Assembly (NCBI GenBank): GCA_963668535.1 | Contig: OY764867.1 | Coordinates: 1-64,000, forward strand | Reading direction: 5' to 3' | Origin: F22 sp963668535 | Lineage (GTDB): Bacteria > Bacteroidota > Bacteroidia > Bacteroidales > Bacteroidaceae | Length of the DNA: 64,000 nt | In this document: positions 8,485 to 18,355 of the stretch, in pieces | How the letters are laid out: each line of letters opens with the position of its first letter | Numbering within the stretch: position 1 is the stretch's first letter | Program-made: the position numbers and the translations under genes | Notes under the pieces: model-generated | Told to the model about the DNA's origin: nothing | The model's database searches: none | The model's input: only the letters and a program-made list of their open reading frames with translations

Positions 8485-8871
8485 TCATCTTTTAAAAATT
8501 ATCAGCTTAGTCAACACGAACTGAAAACACGCTACTACTCCTATAGTACAAAGTTTAGATAATTTGGGATCAAGATTAAACTGATTTACTGCTAAATACA
8601 GAGCCCCTGTACTTATAGCAAGACCTAATAAATCGATAAGATAAAACCGTATAAAACGATGTCCAACTTTATCTTTTACTCGAAAATTAAACTCTCTATT
8701 TAATATAAAGCTACAGAGCATTCCACAATGCACACTTATTACGTTCGATATAAGAATATCAATAGAAATACAAGTCAATAAACTGTACACAATAAAATCA
8801 AAACCTGCACTAATTGCACCAATGATACCATACAAAAGAAAATTACGGTACTTAAGAACTAATGTAATCAT
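8485..8871 (-). CDS. GtrA-family membrane protein (copy 1)
   Basis: 128 aa with four predicted membrane helices, the GtrA/DPMS-2 size and layout (FLLYGIIGAISAGFDFIVY at the start). GtrA proteins help move polyprenyl-linked sugars across the membrane or support a polyprenyl-phosphate glycosyltransferase. It closely resembles the product of 9677-10063: both contain VISVHCG/VVSVHCG, LCSFILNREFNF and RFYLI. The GT2 gene between the two copies is its natural partner. Confidence 0.88.
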   Translation of the reverse strand: MITLVLKYRNFLLYGIIGAISAGFDFIVYSLLTCISIDILISNVISVHCGMLCSFILNREFNFRVKDKVGHRFIRFYLIDLLGLAISTGALYLAVNQFNLDPKLSKLCTIGVVACFQFVLTKLIIFKR

Positions 8872-8915
8872 ATAATTATATGTAGTTTAAATACTTGTAG
8901 CAATAAAAAATTCAT

Positions 8916-8949
8916 CTTATAACTCTCAGTTATAACTTAGAGTTATAAG
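8916..8949. terminator. 11-bp hairpin between GtrA copy 1 and the GT2 gene
   Basis: Perfect arms cttataactct and agagttataag around a 12-nt loop, in the 89-bp gap. A T-run lies a few bases further along the minus strand. It may weaken transcription of the downstream genes (GtrA copy 1 onwards), but its AT content makes a strong terminator unlikely. Confidence 0.45.
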
Positions 8950-8960
8950 ATAATATCTGA

Positions 8961-9680
8961 TTATCTTGATTTCAATCTTTTATTTATCGATCTAAAATCA
9001 CCAAGAGCCTTCCAACCAATACCTACAATTCTTTTGAAATTAATAGAATTTACCCCACCCTGACGAGGTTTAAAAGTAATAGGATACCAATTTACTTTCT
9101 CATTCCATTTAACAACAATAGTACTAATCACAACATTGCTCAAGAAGAAATCATTTGGAATTACATCCAAAATAGGTTTCAAGCGTTCAACTTTCATCAA
9201 ACGAAAAGGAGTATTTGCATCAGCAACGGCTTCACCAAACATCATCCATACAACGAACTTCAAAACTTTAGTTACAAAGACACGTTGTCCACCATCTTCA
9301 CGTGAACCACGTGTACCAATTTGAAAGTCATAAGATTCTTTATTATTCCAAAACTCCCAAAACTCTTCTGGATCTGTTTGACCATCAGAGTCAGTCTGAA
9401 ACACATAGTCCGCACCATCATCAACAGCACGATTATACAAAAACATCAAAGTAGCACCATGACCACTATTGGGTTTATCCATAGGAAGTAGTTTAGGGTA
9501 CTTTTCAACCAAGCCACGCATGATGTCGATAGTATTATCCTTACTACCGTCATTAGCAATGATTAATTTACTATCTGCTCCTAGTTTTTCAACTACAGGA
9601 TGCCACTGTTGAATCGTTTTTTCAATGTTTTCAGCCTCATTATATGCAGGCATTACAATGTAAAGTTTACTGTTGTTCAT
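8961..9680 (-). CDS. Family 2 glycosyltransferase, polyprenyl-phosphate sugar synthase-like
   Basis: 239 aa GT-A enzyme: VMPAYNEAENIEKTI at the start, DGSKDNT, and the metal-binding TDSDGQTDPEEFWEF. Its small size and the flanking GtrA genes make it resemble dolichol-phosphate-mannose-synthase-like enzymes that charge polyprenyl phosphate with a sugar. It overlaps the upstream GtrA gene by 4 nt, so the two are probably co-translated. The lipid-linked sugar could be used by the GT-C enzyme at 11171-12706. The donor sugar cannot be read from sequence. Confidence 0.9.
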   Translation of the reverse strand: MNNSKLYIVMPAYNEAENIEKTIQQWHPVVEKLGADSKLIIANDGSKDNTIDIMRGLVEKYPKLLPMDKPNSGHGATLMFLYNRAVDDGADYVFQTDSDGQTDPEEFWEFWNNKESYDFQIGTRGSREDGGQRVFVTKVLKFVVWMMFGEAVADANTPFRLMKVERLKPILDVIPNDFFLSNVVISTIVVKWNEKVNWYPITFKPRQGGVNSINFKRIVGIGWKALGDFRSINKRLKSR

Positions 9681-10063
9681 CGTTTAAATGTTATAAATTT
9701 ATTAAGTACAAATTGAATTAAGGCCACTATAATGATGGTTCCTAGCTTTGCTGGTTTGGAATCCATTTGGCACAGGTTCACAGTGAAGTATAATAACCCA
9801 GAACTAATAGCTAACCCCAATAAGCCAATTAGATAAAAACGTACAAATCGATGGCCAACTTTATCTTTTACTTTGAAATTGAATTCTCTATTCAAAATAA
9901 AGCTACACAGTATTCCACAGTGAACACTGACAACATTTGCGAGCAAATAATCAAGCGGTATGTGAGTTAAAAGGCTATATACACCAAAGTCAATTGATGC
10001 ACTGATAGCTCCAATTACCGCATAAAGAATCAAATTCTTTTGTTTCAGAATTAATGCAATCAT
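9677..10063 (-). CDS. GtrA-family membrane protein (copy 2)
   Basis: 128 aa, four membrane helices, GtrA fold (LILYAVIGAISASIDFGVYS). Same length as copy 1 (8485-8871) and alike along its whole length, so the two are products of duplication. It starts 2 nt after the glf stop and overlaps the GT2 gene by 4 nt. Proposed job: handing on or flipping the polyprenyl-linked sugar made by the GT2. Confidence 0.88.
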   Translation of the reverse strand: MIALILKQKNLILYAVIGAISASIDFGVYSLLTHIPLDYLLANVVSVHCGILCSFILNREFNFKVKDKVGHRFVRFYLIGLLGLAISSGLLYFTVNLCQMDSKPAKLGTIIIVALIQFVLNKFITFKR

Positions 10064-10065
10064 TA

Positions 10066-11163
10066 CTATTTGTTTTTAAGTGGCATGTTCAATACTTTCT
10101 CTATAATCACATGCATATCATAATATTTATATTCAGCTAATCGTCCACCAAAAATCACATTAGATTCTTTTTTCGCCAGAGCTTCATACTTACTATATAA
10201 ATCAGAATTACGGTCATTATTAACTGGATAGTAGGGCTCACTACCTTCACTCCATTCTGAAGAATATTCCTTAGAGATTACTGTTTTTTCTTGCTGTCCA
10301 AACTCGAAATGTTTGTGTTCAATTACACGAGTATAAGGCACCTCTTTCTCTGTATAATTGACAACAGCATTCCCTTGGTAGTTTGCTGTATTAAGCACTT
10401 CCTCTTCAAAAGTTACTGTACGATACTCCAGTTTTCCAAATTGATAGTTATAGAACTCATCAATTTTTCCTGTAAAGACAACATTAGAAGCTACAGTTTC
10501 CCACTGTTCTCTATTTTCAAAGAAATCAGTATCTAACTTCACATCAATACCATCTAACAAACCATCAATAAGCTTATTATATCCTCCGATTGGAATCCCT
10601 TGATATGAGTCATTGAAATAGTTATTATCAAAAGTAAAACGTACTGGTAATCTTTTAATAATAAAAGCAGGAAGTTCGGTACATTTTCGTCCCCATTGCT
10701 TTTCAGTGTACCCCTTAATTAGAATCTCATAAATATCTTTGCCGACCAAAGAAATAGCCTGTTCTTCTAAATTACTTGGATTAACAATACCAGCTTCATT
10801 TCTTTGCTTTTCAATAATCTCTAATGCTTCATCAGGCTTTGTAACTCCCCATAAAGCGTAGAAAGTATTCATATTAAAAGGAAGATTATACAGCTTCCCT
10901 TTATAGTTAGCTACAGGCGTATTCGTATATCTATTAAAAGGTACAATAGAGTTTACAAAATCCCACACCTCTTTATTAGAAGTGTGAAATATATGTGCAC
11001 CATATTTATGTACATTAATTCCCTCAGTTTCTTCACAAAAAACATTTCCACCTCTATGAGGTCTTTTATCAATTACTAGGCATTTATAACCAGCTTTTTT
11101 TGCTCTATAAGCAAATGTGGCACCATAAAGTCCTGAGCCCACAATCAAATAATCATACTTCAT
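10066..11163 (-). CDS. glf: UDP-galactopyranose mutase
   Basis: 365 aa flavoenzyme that interconverts UDP-galactopyranose and UDP-galactofuranose. FAD-binding start YLIVGSGLYGATFAYRAKKA with an acidic/basic end VIDKRPHRGGNV, followed by KYGAHIFHTS, FTEKQWG-like YTEKQWGRKCTEL, and the C-terminal FGGRLAEYKYYDMH. Full length. Its presence argues for galactofuranose in the glycan. It is 2 nt from the GtrA gene and 7 nt from the GT-C gene, firmly inside the operon. Confidence 0.96.
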   Translation of the reverse strand: MKYDYLIVGSGLYGATFAYRAKKAGYKCLVIDKRPHRGGNVFCEETEGINVHKYGAHIFHTSNKEVWDFVNSIVPFNRYTNTPVANYKGKLYNLPFNMNTFYALWGVTKPDEALEIIEKQRNEAGIVNPSNLEEQAISLVGKDIYEILIKGYTEKQWGRKCTELPAFIIKRLPVRFTFDNNYFNDSYQGIPIGGYNKLIDGLLDGIDVKLDTDFFENREQWETVASNVVFTGKIDEFYNYQFGKLEYRTVTFEEEVLNTANYQGNAVVNYTEKEVPYTRVIEHKHFEFGQQEKTVISKEYSSEWSEGSEPYYPVNNDRNSDLYSKYEALAKKESNVIFGGRLAEYKYYDMHVIIEKVLNMPLKNK

Positions 11164-11170
11164 TTTAATA

Positions 11171-12706
11171 TTATTTTATTACTCTATAAACATCATAATG
11201 CTCAGAAGAATACTCTTCTTCCTTTTTAACAGTAGTCTTATTCTCGTTTAAAAAATTGATATAGGAGTCAAATTCTCTCTTTTGTCTTATATAGTGTCTG
11301 TCATTTATATGGTTAGTTGGAATTACAAGATACGAGATTTCTTCACGTATGTATTTAAAAGGATAATTACCCAACGTATACGTCTTACTGGTATACTTCT
11401 TGAAAGCATAATATGCATCCCATGAAATACAAATCGCATCTTCTTCTGATAAATTCATATTATGAGCTACTTGAGAAAGCTCATTAATTCTATCGCTATC
11501 ATCTGTCTTGATTATATTGGCATAAGCACCAACACATAAAAAAACTGATATCAATAGTAACAGAATTAATGGTTTATATTTCGAAACAATCTGACTAAAA
11601 ATAAAGATAAATCCAAGCAATGCAATCAAACACCCCATCCAAGTATAATAAATCACGTATCTGCCAATAAATGACATCAACAATGGAAAAATAGCAGCTA
11701 AAACGACAACCCATACTCCTTTAAATTTTCTTTGATTGATATAGTTGTATAAAACTCCAAATAGGGCCAATATAACCAGTATTATGTATTCGATATTCAA
11801 AGAGTATGCACCGAAAATTCTTTCTATTAACGAAGGCCCCGCAACATCATCAGCGGCTCTTGCTAAATATGAATCTACATCTATGCCTAAAAGAGGACCT
11901 ACTAATGGTAACATTTTAACTGCTAATGCTTTTACCGTTGCAGAATAAGATATTAAAGACACAAAATAAGTCCACTCATATCCAACTACAAAAAAGTATG
12001 CAAATGTTATCAACTCACCTACCAACAACCCAACTATCATGTACAAAGCTGCCTTATAAAGTTTTTTACGATAACCTGAAAAAATAATTATAAGAAATAA
12101 TGTCACTAGAAAAATCAAAATTGCAGCAGGGATACCTGCCAACATTGTCAACGCACTTGCCAAAGAGACCAAAATCACTTTACGCCCATAAATAATATAG
12201 TTGTACAGAAACTTTAAAAACAAAATACAAGTCAAGAGATTTAACGCATCTGGCCTTCCTGTTAAACTTAATAACATAGAAAATGTAAGAAAGCTAACTA
12301 TAGAAATCAAGATAGTATTTACTTTACTCAGAGTATATTCATTAGCAAAGAATATAGAAATTAAATAAGAAACGATCCCCACAATCGTAACATTGAACAA
12401 CCTTAATGAAATAATTGAAGTTCCTAAAAGCCAATGCCAACAAGTGGTTAACCAAAGATATAGCGGTTGATAATTCTGAAAGGGAAATAAATCAGGGTGT
12501 TTAGAATCCAATCCACAATCATTCCAAGAATATCCAATCCATTCGCCAGTTTTAAGGTAAGTTAATGCTGTATCCAAGAAGGCAACTTCATCTTCCCACG
12601 GTAAAACTCTACATTTAAAATAGGTAGTAACAATCACCATTGCAATAATTACGAAGCCCAACAGAAAATATTTTTTTCTTCTACTATAACTGAAAAACTC
12701 AACCAT
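11171..12706 (-). CDS. Integral-membrane GT-C-type glycosyltransferase
   Basis: 511 aa with a single helix near residue 15, an acidic pair in the first loop (WEDEVAFLDTALTYL, the ED/DE position typical of GT-C enzymes), around ten further helices, and a soluble C-terminal tail from about residue 410. Such enzymes use polyprenyl-phosphate sugars on the periplasmic side (ArnT/PMT relatives). The nearby GT2 plus GtrA pair could supply the donor. Specificity unknown. Confidence 0.8.
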   Translation of the reverse strand: MVEFFSYSRRKKYFLLGFVIIAMVIVTTYFKCRVLPWEDEVAFLDTALTYLKTGEWIGYSWNDCGLDSKHPDLFPFQNYQPLYLWLTTCWHWLLGTSIISLRLFNVTIVGIVSYLISIFFANEYTLSKVNTILISIVSFLTFSMLLSLTGRPDALNLLTCILFLKFLYNYIIYGRKVILVSLASALTMLAGIPAAILIFLVTLFLIIIFSGYRKKLYKAALYMIVGLLVGELITFAYFFVVGYEWTYFVSLISYSATVKALAVKMLPLVGPLLGIDVDSYLARAADDVAGPSLIERIFGAYSLNIEYIILVILALFGVLYNYINQRKFKGVWVVVLAAIFPLLMSFIGRYVIYYTWMGCLIALLGFIFIFSQIVSKYKPLILLLLISVFLCVGAYANIIKTDDSDRINELSQVAHNMNLSEEDAICISWDAYYAFKKYTSKTYTLGNYPFKYIREEISYLVIPTNHINDRHYIRQKREFDSYINFLNENKTTVKKEEEYSSEHYDVYRVIK

Positions 12707-12712
12707 ATTAAT

Positions 12713-13834
12713 CTATTTTTTATTATTACGTTTATTCGACAATTTATAAAATAGGTTTTCAATTACATACTTGTTAAACCAGACAGCCTCACGAGGATTT
12801 ATGTCTTTCAAAAACAATAATCGCTTAGTTCTTTGATTAAACGCATACCATTTTCCGGCCCATTTACTCTCTGGTCTATTATGATTTACTGCTGAATAAT
12901 GTCCAAAATTACCATTCTCGAAGATATCATCAAGAAGTATCTGAGCTATCTTTTCTTCCCCAGCTTCAATAGGCAAATCTTGTTGTTTAAATCCTAGATA
13001 TCTTACTCCAATGTACGCAACCGCTTTTCCAGCTTTAAATAGTCCAAGCTTACGTAAATTGTGTTTTAAAGCTACAGGATCAATGTGCCTATTATTATTG
13101 TAGATCAACATTAGCCAATCCAACAGCTGGCGTAATCCTACCCCTCTATCATAGACATGATGCATTGCATGAACTAATACATAACAAGCATTAAATTCTA
13201 AAGATGGGACTCTTATTTCAATAGCATCTTTTGTAGAAACAGAATCTATATTTTCAGGAAAAAAGTCAGTGGTCATTTTCTTTAAATGACGATTGTAACT
13301 TGGAGTTGCCATGATTGCAGGATATCTGTGTACTTCTATTTCAATCCCATCAATGAACCAAGAACAATGACGAATCATCTCTTCACCTTCTTTAGTTTTT
13401 GCACCTAATGACTTAAACAACTTATTTACGTAATCATAATTCTCTTCTCCAACAAAAAGGTCTATATCACCACACTGTCTTCGAACAGGATTAGGATAGT
13501 TTTGTGCAACACCCTGCCCTTTTAAAATAACATAAGGTATTTTACTGCGGTCCAAGAAGTCCGAGTACTTATCCACCTGAGCATCAAGACGTTTATTAGC
13601 TTGCTCTATTTTTGCAACAATTGCTAACCAATGTAACAACAAAGCTGAATTAGGGCGAACACTTTGTGGTAAACAATAAATACCGTCCAATATAAGCCCT
13701 AATATGGCTTGTTCTGTTGACAATTTGAAAGTCTCCTCCCAATTATAACGCTGATTTTTTTTTGGTTTATTTTGCCATAATCCCAATCTTAATAATTCAA
13801 CAAAACACTGTTGTATTTGAGTCATTTCTTGCAT
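12713..13834 (-). CDS. Nucleotidyltransferase-fold protein (NTP_transf_5 type), paralogue
   Basis: 373 aa, paralogue of the product at 5950-7086. The core LKGQGVAQNYPNPVRRQCGD with GDIDL at residues 122-126 is nearly the same, and similarity continues downstream (IRHCSWFIDGIEIEVHR against IKHRSWFLNGIEIEVHK). It starts 6 nt downstream of the glycosyltransferase at 13841 and ends 6 nt before the GT-C gene. The reaction is unknown. Unlike its paralogue it has AT-rich codons, so the two copies probably did not arise by recent duplication in place. Confidence 0.85.
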   Translation of the reverse strand: MQEMTQIQQCFVELLRLGLWQNKPKKNQRYNWEETFKLSTEQAILGLILDGIYCLPQSVRPNSALLLHWLAIVAKIEQANKRLDAQVDKYSDFLDRSKIPYVILKGQGVAQNYPNPVRRQCGDIDLFVGEENYDYVNKLFKSLGAKTKEGEEMIRHCSWFIDGIEIEVHRYPAIMATPSYNRHLKKMTTDFFPENIDSVSTKDAIEIRVPSLEFNACYVLVHAMHHVYDRGVGLRQLLDWLMLIYNNNRHIDPVALKHNLRKLGLFKAGKAVAYIGVRYLGFKQQDLPIEAGEEKIAQILLDDIFENGNFGHYSAVNHNRPESKWAGKWYAFNQRTKRLLFLKDINPREAVWFNKYVIENLFYKLSNKRNNKK

Positions 13835-13840
13835 AACAGT

Positions 13841-14872
13841 TTATTTCTCACATGATTTTACACAGTCATAGAAGCCTTTAAACATCTCATTAATACTCAA
13901 ATTGTCATCATAAAATTTTGATATTTCCTTCTTAGTGGCAGCTAAAGACTTGATATTTTCAATTTTAGACTTTAGTTCTTCAACATTATCACAAATAAAG
14001 CCATTGAAGCCCTCTTTCAAATAATGGATCTCAGGTGCATGCACTCTATTCAAGACTGCAACTGGTACCCCCCAATAAAAAGCTTGATTTAAGGCTAACC
14101 CAATATGTCCAGGTGTACTAAACACATCACCAATAGCATAAATCTCATCAACTGCTTCCCCATAAAGTTCACCCAAATAATGATAATGCGAGGTTTGTTC
14201 CACCTTTTTTAGCTGAATATCACTAATTGGTGAACCAACTATAACAAGCTCAACATTCTCAGAATCAGACAAAATATCTAACAAAATATCTAAGCCTTTA
14301 TATGGTAATATTCTTGAAATATACAATACAACGCTTTTTCCACTAGAAAGCCCTAGTTTATCTTTTATTTCAGGAACATTAAAAGCAAATCTATCAGATT
14401 CTAGATTCAGAGTATTGTATGCGATGTAAACTTTTTGCTGATTCTTTTTAGAAATATACTTAAGTTGATCAGGGGTATATAGAATAATCCTGTCTGAAAT
14501 TGTATGAACAGCTTTAAAAAAAAGATTTTTAAGCTTGTTATCTGGATCTTTCAAATTTACTCCATGATTCCAATAGATGCATGGAATTCCATAAAGTTTA
14601 CATAAGCCAGTTAAAGTGAATAGCAAACGATCTTTAAGATGGAGAAAGTTTATCACATAATCAGGTTTGAGTGATTTCATGACGGAAGCTACAGAACCAA
14701 TATTTAACTGTATATCATGTTTAAAGAACTTATATTCTTGGTTTTGATTGTCCCACTCATTACTAGCAACGTGAAACTCATATTCGTTCTCTTTAAACAT
14801 ATCGAAGAAAGCATTATAAATTTCAATTCTATAATGCATCACTTTATTCGAAACAAGTAATATTCTCTTCAT
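13841..14872 (-). CDS. Glycosyltransferase, GT4/GT-B type
   Basis: 343 aa. The C-terminal half has the nucleotide-sugar-binding features of GT-B enzymes: VVLYISRILPYKGLDILLD, VELVIVGSP, HYLGELYGEAVDEIYAIGDV and a GHIGLALNQAFYWGVPVAVL region in place of the usual E-x7-E loop. Cytoplasmic, adding one sugar to the lipid-linked repeat unit. Donor and acceptor unknown. Confidence 0.85.
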   Translation of the reverse strand: MKRILLVSNKVMHYRIEIYNAFFDMFKENEYEFHVASNEWDNQNQEYKFFKHDIQLNIGSVASVMKSLKPDYVINFLHLKDRLLFTLTGLCKLYGIPCIYWNHGVNLKDPDNKLKNLFFKAVHTISDRIILYTPDQLKYISKKNQQKVYIAYNTLNLESDRFAFNVPEIKDKLGLSSGKSVVLYISRILPYKGLDILLDILSDSENVELVIVGSPISDIQLKKVEQTSHYHYLGELYGEAVDEIYAIGDVFSTPGHIGLALNQAFYWGVPVAVLNRVHAPEIHYLKEGFNGFICDNVEELKSKIENIKSLAATKKEISKFYDDNLSINEMFKGFYDCVKSCEK

Positions 14873-15021
14873 GGAATGAACTATTTATTATTTCTATTTT
14901 GCCATTTGTCTTTTCCTGATTTAGGTTGACTCTTTTTATCCTAAATCGGAATAAAGTTGACTATGGTTTACATACTAATACATGTTAACCTTGTATTTCC
15001 ATTAACGGAATAAGATTGAAT

Positions 15022-15303
15022 TTAGGTCCTTATACCGAAATCACTTGCCATAAAAACTAGGGACAGCCTTTCTAGCAGAGCATTCAACTTATCAACATCA
15101 GTAGAATAAACCTCTTTATTTATTGATGTCTTGCCTCTCTGGTTAGCAGTCTTCTTTGTCATAAGCTCGGAATTTAAGTTGCTCGGTTCAACAAAGATAC
15201 TAATCCATTTTAAAATGGTAGGATAACTAAGAGGCAAAATACTGCAAATACGAGATTTGCTGTAGCCCAGTTGATGAAGACGAATGACTTCATCATAATA
15301 CAT
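15022..15303 (-). pseudogene. Helix-turn-helix transposase-like remnant
   Basis: 93 aa: YYDEVIRLHQLGYSKSRICS followed by LSYPTILKWI is a helix-turn-helix of the kind found at the N-terminus of transposase orfA proteins. Nothing of a catalytic domain follows; the tail is unremarkable. It lies alone between two polysaccharide genes with 149 bp on one side and 161 bp on the other, and would be transcribed with them. Most likely an IS scar; a small regulator is possible. Confidence 0.5.
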
Positions 15304-15464
15304 CTTGAATATGCTTCCAATTCTTCTGGTGACATGTCATAAAACGATTCTATTTCATGAATATATTTTTTATTACATACTCACTTCTAAGCAAACACTT
15401 CGGAGTTTCTTATTAAATACTTTATAAAATCCATGCTATTATGATCGAAATGTACAATCAATGA

Positions 15465-15998
15465 TTATTCATTCTTGTTTATTGCTGGAATACCAACAAG
15501 AATTGAGTTCTTAGGAAATGAATGATAAACAACAGCATTTGCTCCTATTTTACTACCATCTCCAATAGCTATAGGACCAAAAATTTTTGCGCCTGGTCCA
15601 ATATACACGTTATCACCAATTTCTGGAACACCATCGAAATTTCCTATATTTACACCGACATGAATTCTACAGTTTTTACCAATACTTGCTTTCTTATTCA
15701 CAACTAAAGTTCCATAATGACATATACAAAGTCCAGAATCAAAACAATTTGGATGAATACTAAATCCGAGTTTATATGACAATTTCTTAAACATGAAATA
15801 GACAGCTGGTTTATACCACTTTTTTAAATTCGTAGCATACTCAAGACTTCTAAGATAAAAATGGAATCTTAATCTTGGGTTCAAAAGAACGTTCCTAATA
15901 AAATACAACGATAATATTTTTTTTTCGTCCAAAATTATACCATTAGCTTTCATGTCAGCTCGAACAAAGCTCTTGAAATCACACAGGTTGTTAATCAT
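15465..15998 (-). CDS. Serine-acetyltransferase-like hexapeptide acyltransferase
   Basis: 177 aa. A helical N-terminal half is followed by a left-handed beta-helix (hexapeptide repeats GKNCRIHVGVNIG, IGDNVYIGPGAKIFGPIAIG, IGANAVVYHS) with a catalytic histidine candidate in CICHYGTLVV. It resembles CysE-type enzymes but sits in a glycan operon, so it probably O-acetylates a sugar. It overlaps the upstream glycosyltransferase by 4 nt. Confidence 0.85.
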   Translation of the reverse strand: MINNLCDFKSFVRADMKANGIILDEKKILSLYFIRNVLLNPRLRFHFYLRSLEYATNLKKWYKPAVYFMFKKLSYKLGFSIHPNCFDSGLCICHYGTLVVNKKASIGKNCRIHVGVNIGNFDGVPEIGDNVYIGPGAKIFGPIAIGDGSKIGANAVVYHSFPKNSILVGIPAINKNE

Positions 15999-17155
15999 AA
16001 ATTAATTCGATATAGTTCTTGAAGTTTTTCTCTATAATTCTCAATGCTATGCTCTTTAGTCACATATTCATAACTTGCCTTTCTTTTATCTAGAATTTGG
16101 GCAGGGTTATCTAGTATGTTTAGTACTATTTCTTTTAATTGCTTGCGCAATAAATAACGGATTTCTTCCTTGTGCTTTTCTGATGTTAATGCTAGCTCTG
16201 ATGTATAATTCATTGGTAATTTTATTACCCAACCATTTGAGTTCGTTTCTTCAAGAGCCCTTACACATGTTGATATTACTGGCACACCTGAAGCCTGCAT
16301 CTCTAACACAGAGTATCCATAACTATCTGCCCAAGTAGGTAATAAACCGACATCAGAATCACGTAACAAATCATAAACTTCATCTTGGGTCAATCGCTGT
16401 ACAATTGTCACCCAATCTTTATCTTTTACTTCTTCAAGTATAGTTGAAGTGTACTCATTACTATCTGGCCACTTCTTAAATGCATAATTCCAAGTTTTAC
16501 TGACATCAGTAATTAAAGTAAGTTGGAAATCTTTTCTAACTTCTGAAATCTCATCAAATACAGATAATATTTCACATCCTCCTTTTCTTACAAAATCACT
16601 TCCTACAAATATAAACTTTACTCTTTTAGGAATTTCTTTTTCTGAGAGTTGCTCTATCAGTTTGGGCTGTGGAACTGGTATGTAATGTGTTTTGTTATTT
16701 AACTGTTCAGCGTAGTCTTCGAACTGACTATTTACTAACAATTGAAGCTGATAGTTACACTTTGAAAAAGCAACTATTCCCAAACAATTATCCCGTAAAA
16801 TAGTTCGCATCAACATCTTTTTGTACCAAGACGTATTTATCGAAAACTTCGAATCATTGTTTATATTAATCATATCGCCACCACGAGGTAGCATTGTTTC
16901 GAAAGAGCACAACCACTTTCTATTTGTAAATAAAATTGTATTTATTGAATGATAGATTGTGTTTCGATTAGAAATATCAAATAAACATGGTATTGTAAAT
17001 TCATATCCTTTTAATCTTTTCACAACTGGATTAAACCAATTCTCAATACATTTATATAAACAACTATTCAGGTGCCCCATAACAAGACGAATTTGAGGGT
17101 ACTTTTTCCCAAACGTTACTATTCGCACTTTCTTTTCATCTTCCATTTTGAACAT
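15995..17155 (-). CDS. Glycosyltransferase, GT4 type
   Basis: 386 aa. GT-B features: FIFVGSDFVRKGGCEILSVF, then LLRDSDVGLLPTWADSYGYS and VLEMQASGVPVISTCVRALE, giving the usual E-x7-E-like loop. Cytoplasmic. A 248-bp AT-rich gap separates it from the GT2 gene upstream, so a separate promoter is possible, but I see no good TAnnTTTG box there. Confidence 0.87.
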   Translation of the reverse strand: MFKMEDEKKVRIVTFGKKYPQIRLVMGHLNSCLYKCIENWFNPVVKRLKGYEFTIPCLFDISNRNTIYHSINTILFTNRKWLCSFETMLPRGGDMININNDSKFSINTSWYKKMLMRTILRDNCLGIVAFSKCNYQLQLLVNSQFEDYAEQLNNKTHYIPVPQPKLIEQLSEKEIPKRVKFIFVGSDFVRKGGCEILSVFDEISEVRKDFQLTLITDVSKTWNYAFKKWPDSNEYTSTILEEVKDKDWVTIVQRLTQDEVYDLLRDSDVGLLPTWADSYGYSVLEMQASGVPVISTCVRALEETNSNGWVIKLPMNYTSELALTSEKHKEEIRYLLRKQLKEIVLNILDNPAQILDKRKASYEYVTKEHSIENYREKLQELYRINL

Positions 17156-17403
17156 ATATTATATATAGGATATATAGATTCTGTAATGTTATTTTACTGT
17201 ATTCTAAGGCTGTATTCTCATAGCAATACAAATATCAACTAAAGAAGTATAGTCGAATTTGTTACTACTTCTGTAATCAAAATAAATTATACCCAGAACT
17301 TCATCTGATGTATATAAACATTGCACATTTTTTACACTTTTATACAACTTATACAACAAGCAGCTACTTCATATTCAGCACATAAGCATCTTATATAGGT
17401 TTA

Positions 17404-18312
17404 TTATTTCAAATCGTTAGTATTTCCAGTCACAATACGTCGCAAAAACAAATAAAATTTATCTGACAAAATCGAAGTTATATGAATTAACACAAATTGG
17501 GCATAGCTTTTTAGTATGTTTTTTCTTAGTAATTTTCGATATTCTATGTTTAACCATAGAGTATTAATCGGGTTTGAAACAAAAGGCGAATTGTATAAAG
17601 CACTTATTCGTCCTCCTATTGACACCCCCATCTTCCGAGTTCTGTTTATAAAAACATCATGCTGAGCACATTCACCAATATATTTTTTACTAGTGCAGAC
17701 TTTAAAACCCGACTTTAAGGCTCTAAAACCATATTCATAATCTCCTCCATGATGCCAAAACCTACCGTCCATACCTCCAATCTTATTATATATTTTTTTA
17801 GGTACAAGAACAAAATTACCATTGAGATACAATAAATCTTGACAAGTACCGTTAGGTTCTAATAGCTTCTGATTTTTATCCTTACCACCGTAAGAAGGTG
17901 CATCCATTCTAGGATCTTTTGTAATGCCACAGATAATTATTGATGAATCAATTTGCTCCATCGAACTCAACGCTTCTGATAAGCCGTCTCGGTACAACGA
18001 GACATCATCATTTAACCATAAATAGTAATCATACATGCGGAATTTAGACGCTTCATCCCAAGAGTTTATCATTCCTCTTGTCCAATACAAGTGCCCGTTA
18101 CCTGAAAAGGTTTTCACTTTGGGAAAATTGCGCACTACTTCTTCCTTTGTCCCATCTGTTGACAAATCATCAGTTAAAAAAATATCGAAACTGTATTCTG
18201 GCAAACTCTTAATAATTAAGGATAGAGTTGACAAACAACTAATAGTTATATCCTTGCGATTAAAAGTAGTTATTAGTATAGCTACTGATTTCTTTTTCTT
18301 TATTTCATGCAT
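17404..18312 (-). CDS. Family 2 glycosyltransferase
   Basis: 302 aa GT-A enzyme: ILITTFNRKDITISCLSTL, DDLSTDGT, LYWTRGMINSWDEA, and the metal-binding LWLNDDVSLY. The spacing resembles rhamnosyltransferase-type GT2 proteins (GGMDGRFWHHGGDYEYGFRA). It transfers one sugar to the repeat unit in the cytoplasm. It is 43 nt downstream of the GT4 gene. Linkage cannot be deduced. Confidence 0.89.
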   Translation of the reverse strand: MHEIKKKKSVAILITTFNRKDITISCLSTLSLIIKSLPEYSFDIFLTDDLSTDGTKEEVVRNFPKVKTFSGNGHLYWTRGMINSWDEASKFRMYDYYLWLNDDVSLYRDGLSEALSSMEQIDSSIIICGITKDPRMDAPSYGGKDKNQKLLEPNGTCQDLLYLNGNFVLVPKKIYNKIGGMDGRFWHHGGDYEYGFRALKSGFKVCTSKKYIGECAQHDVFINRTRKMGVSIGGRISALYNSPFVSNPINTLWLNIEYRKLLRKNILKSYAQFVLIHITSILSDKFYLFLRRIVTGNTNDLK

Positions 18313-18355
18313 ATGAATACTCGTATAAGTTATGGTTGTTTTATATTTTCGTCTT

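Noticed and set aside
15465..15998. Cysteine biosynthesis gene cysE
   Set aside because: Fold is similar, but the gene overlaps a glycosyltransferase inside a glycan operon, so sugar acetylation is more likely.
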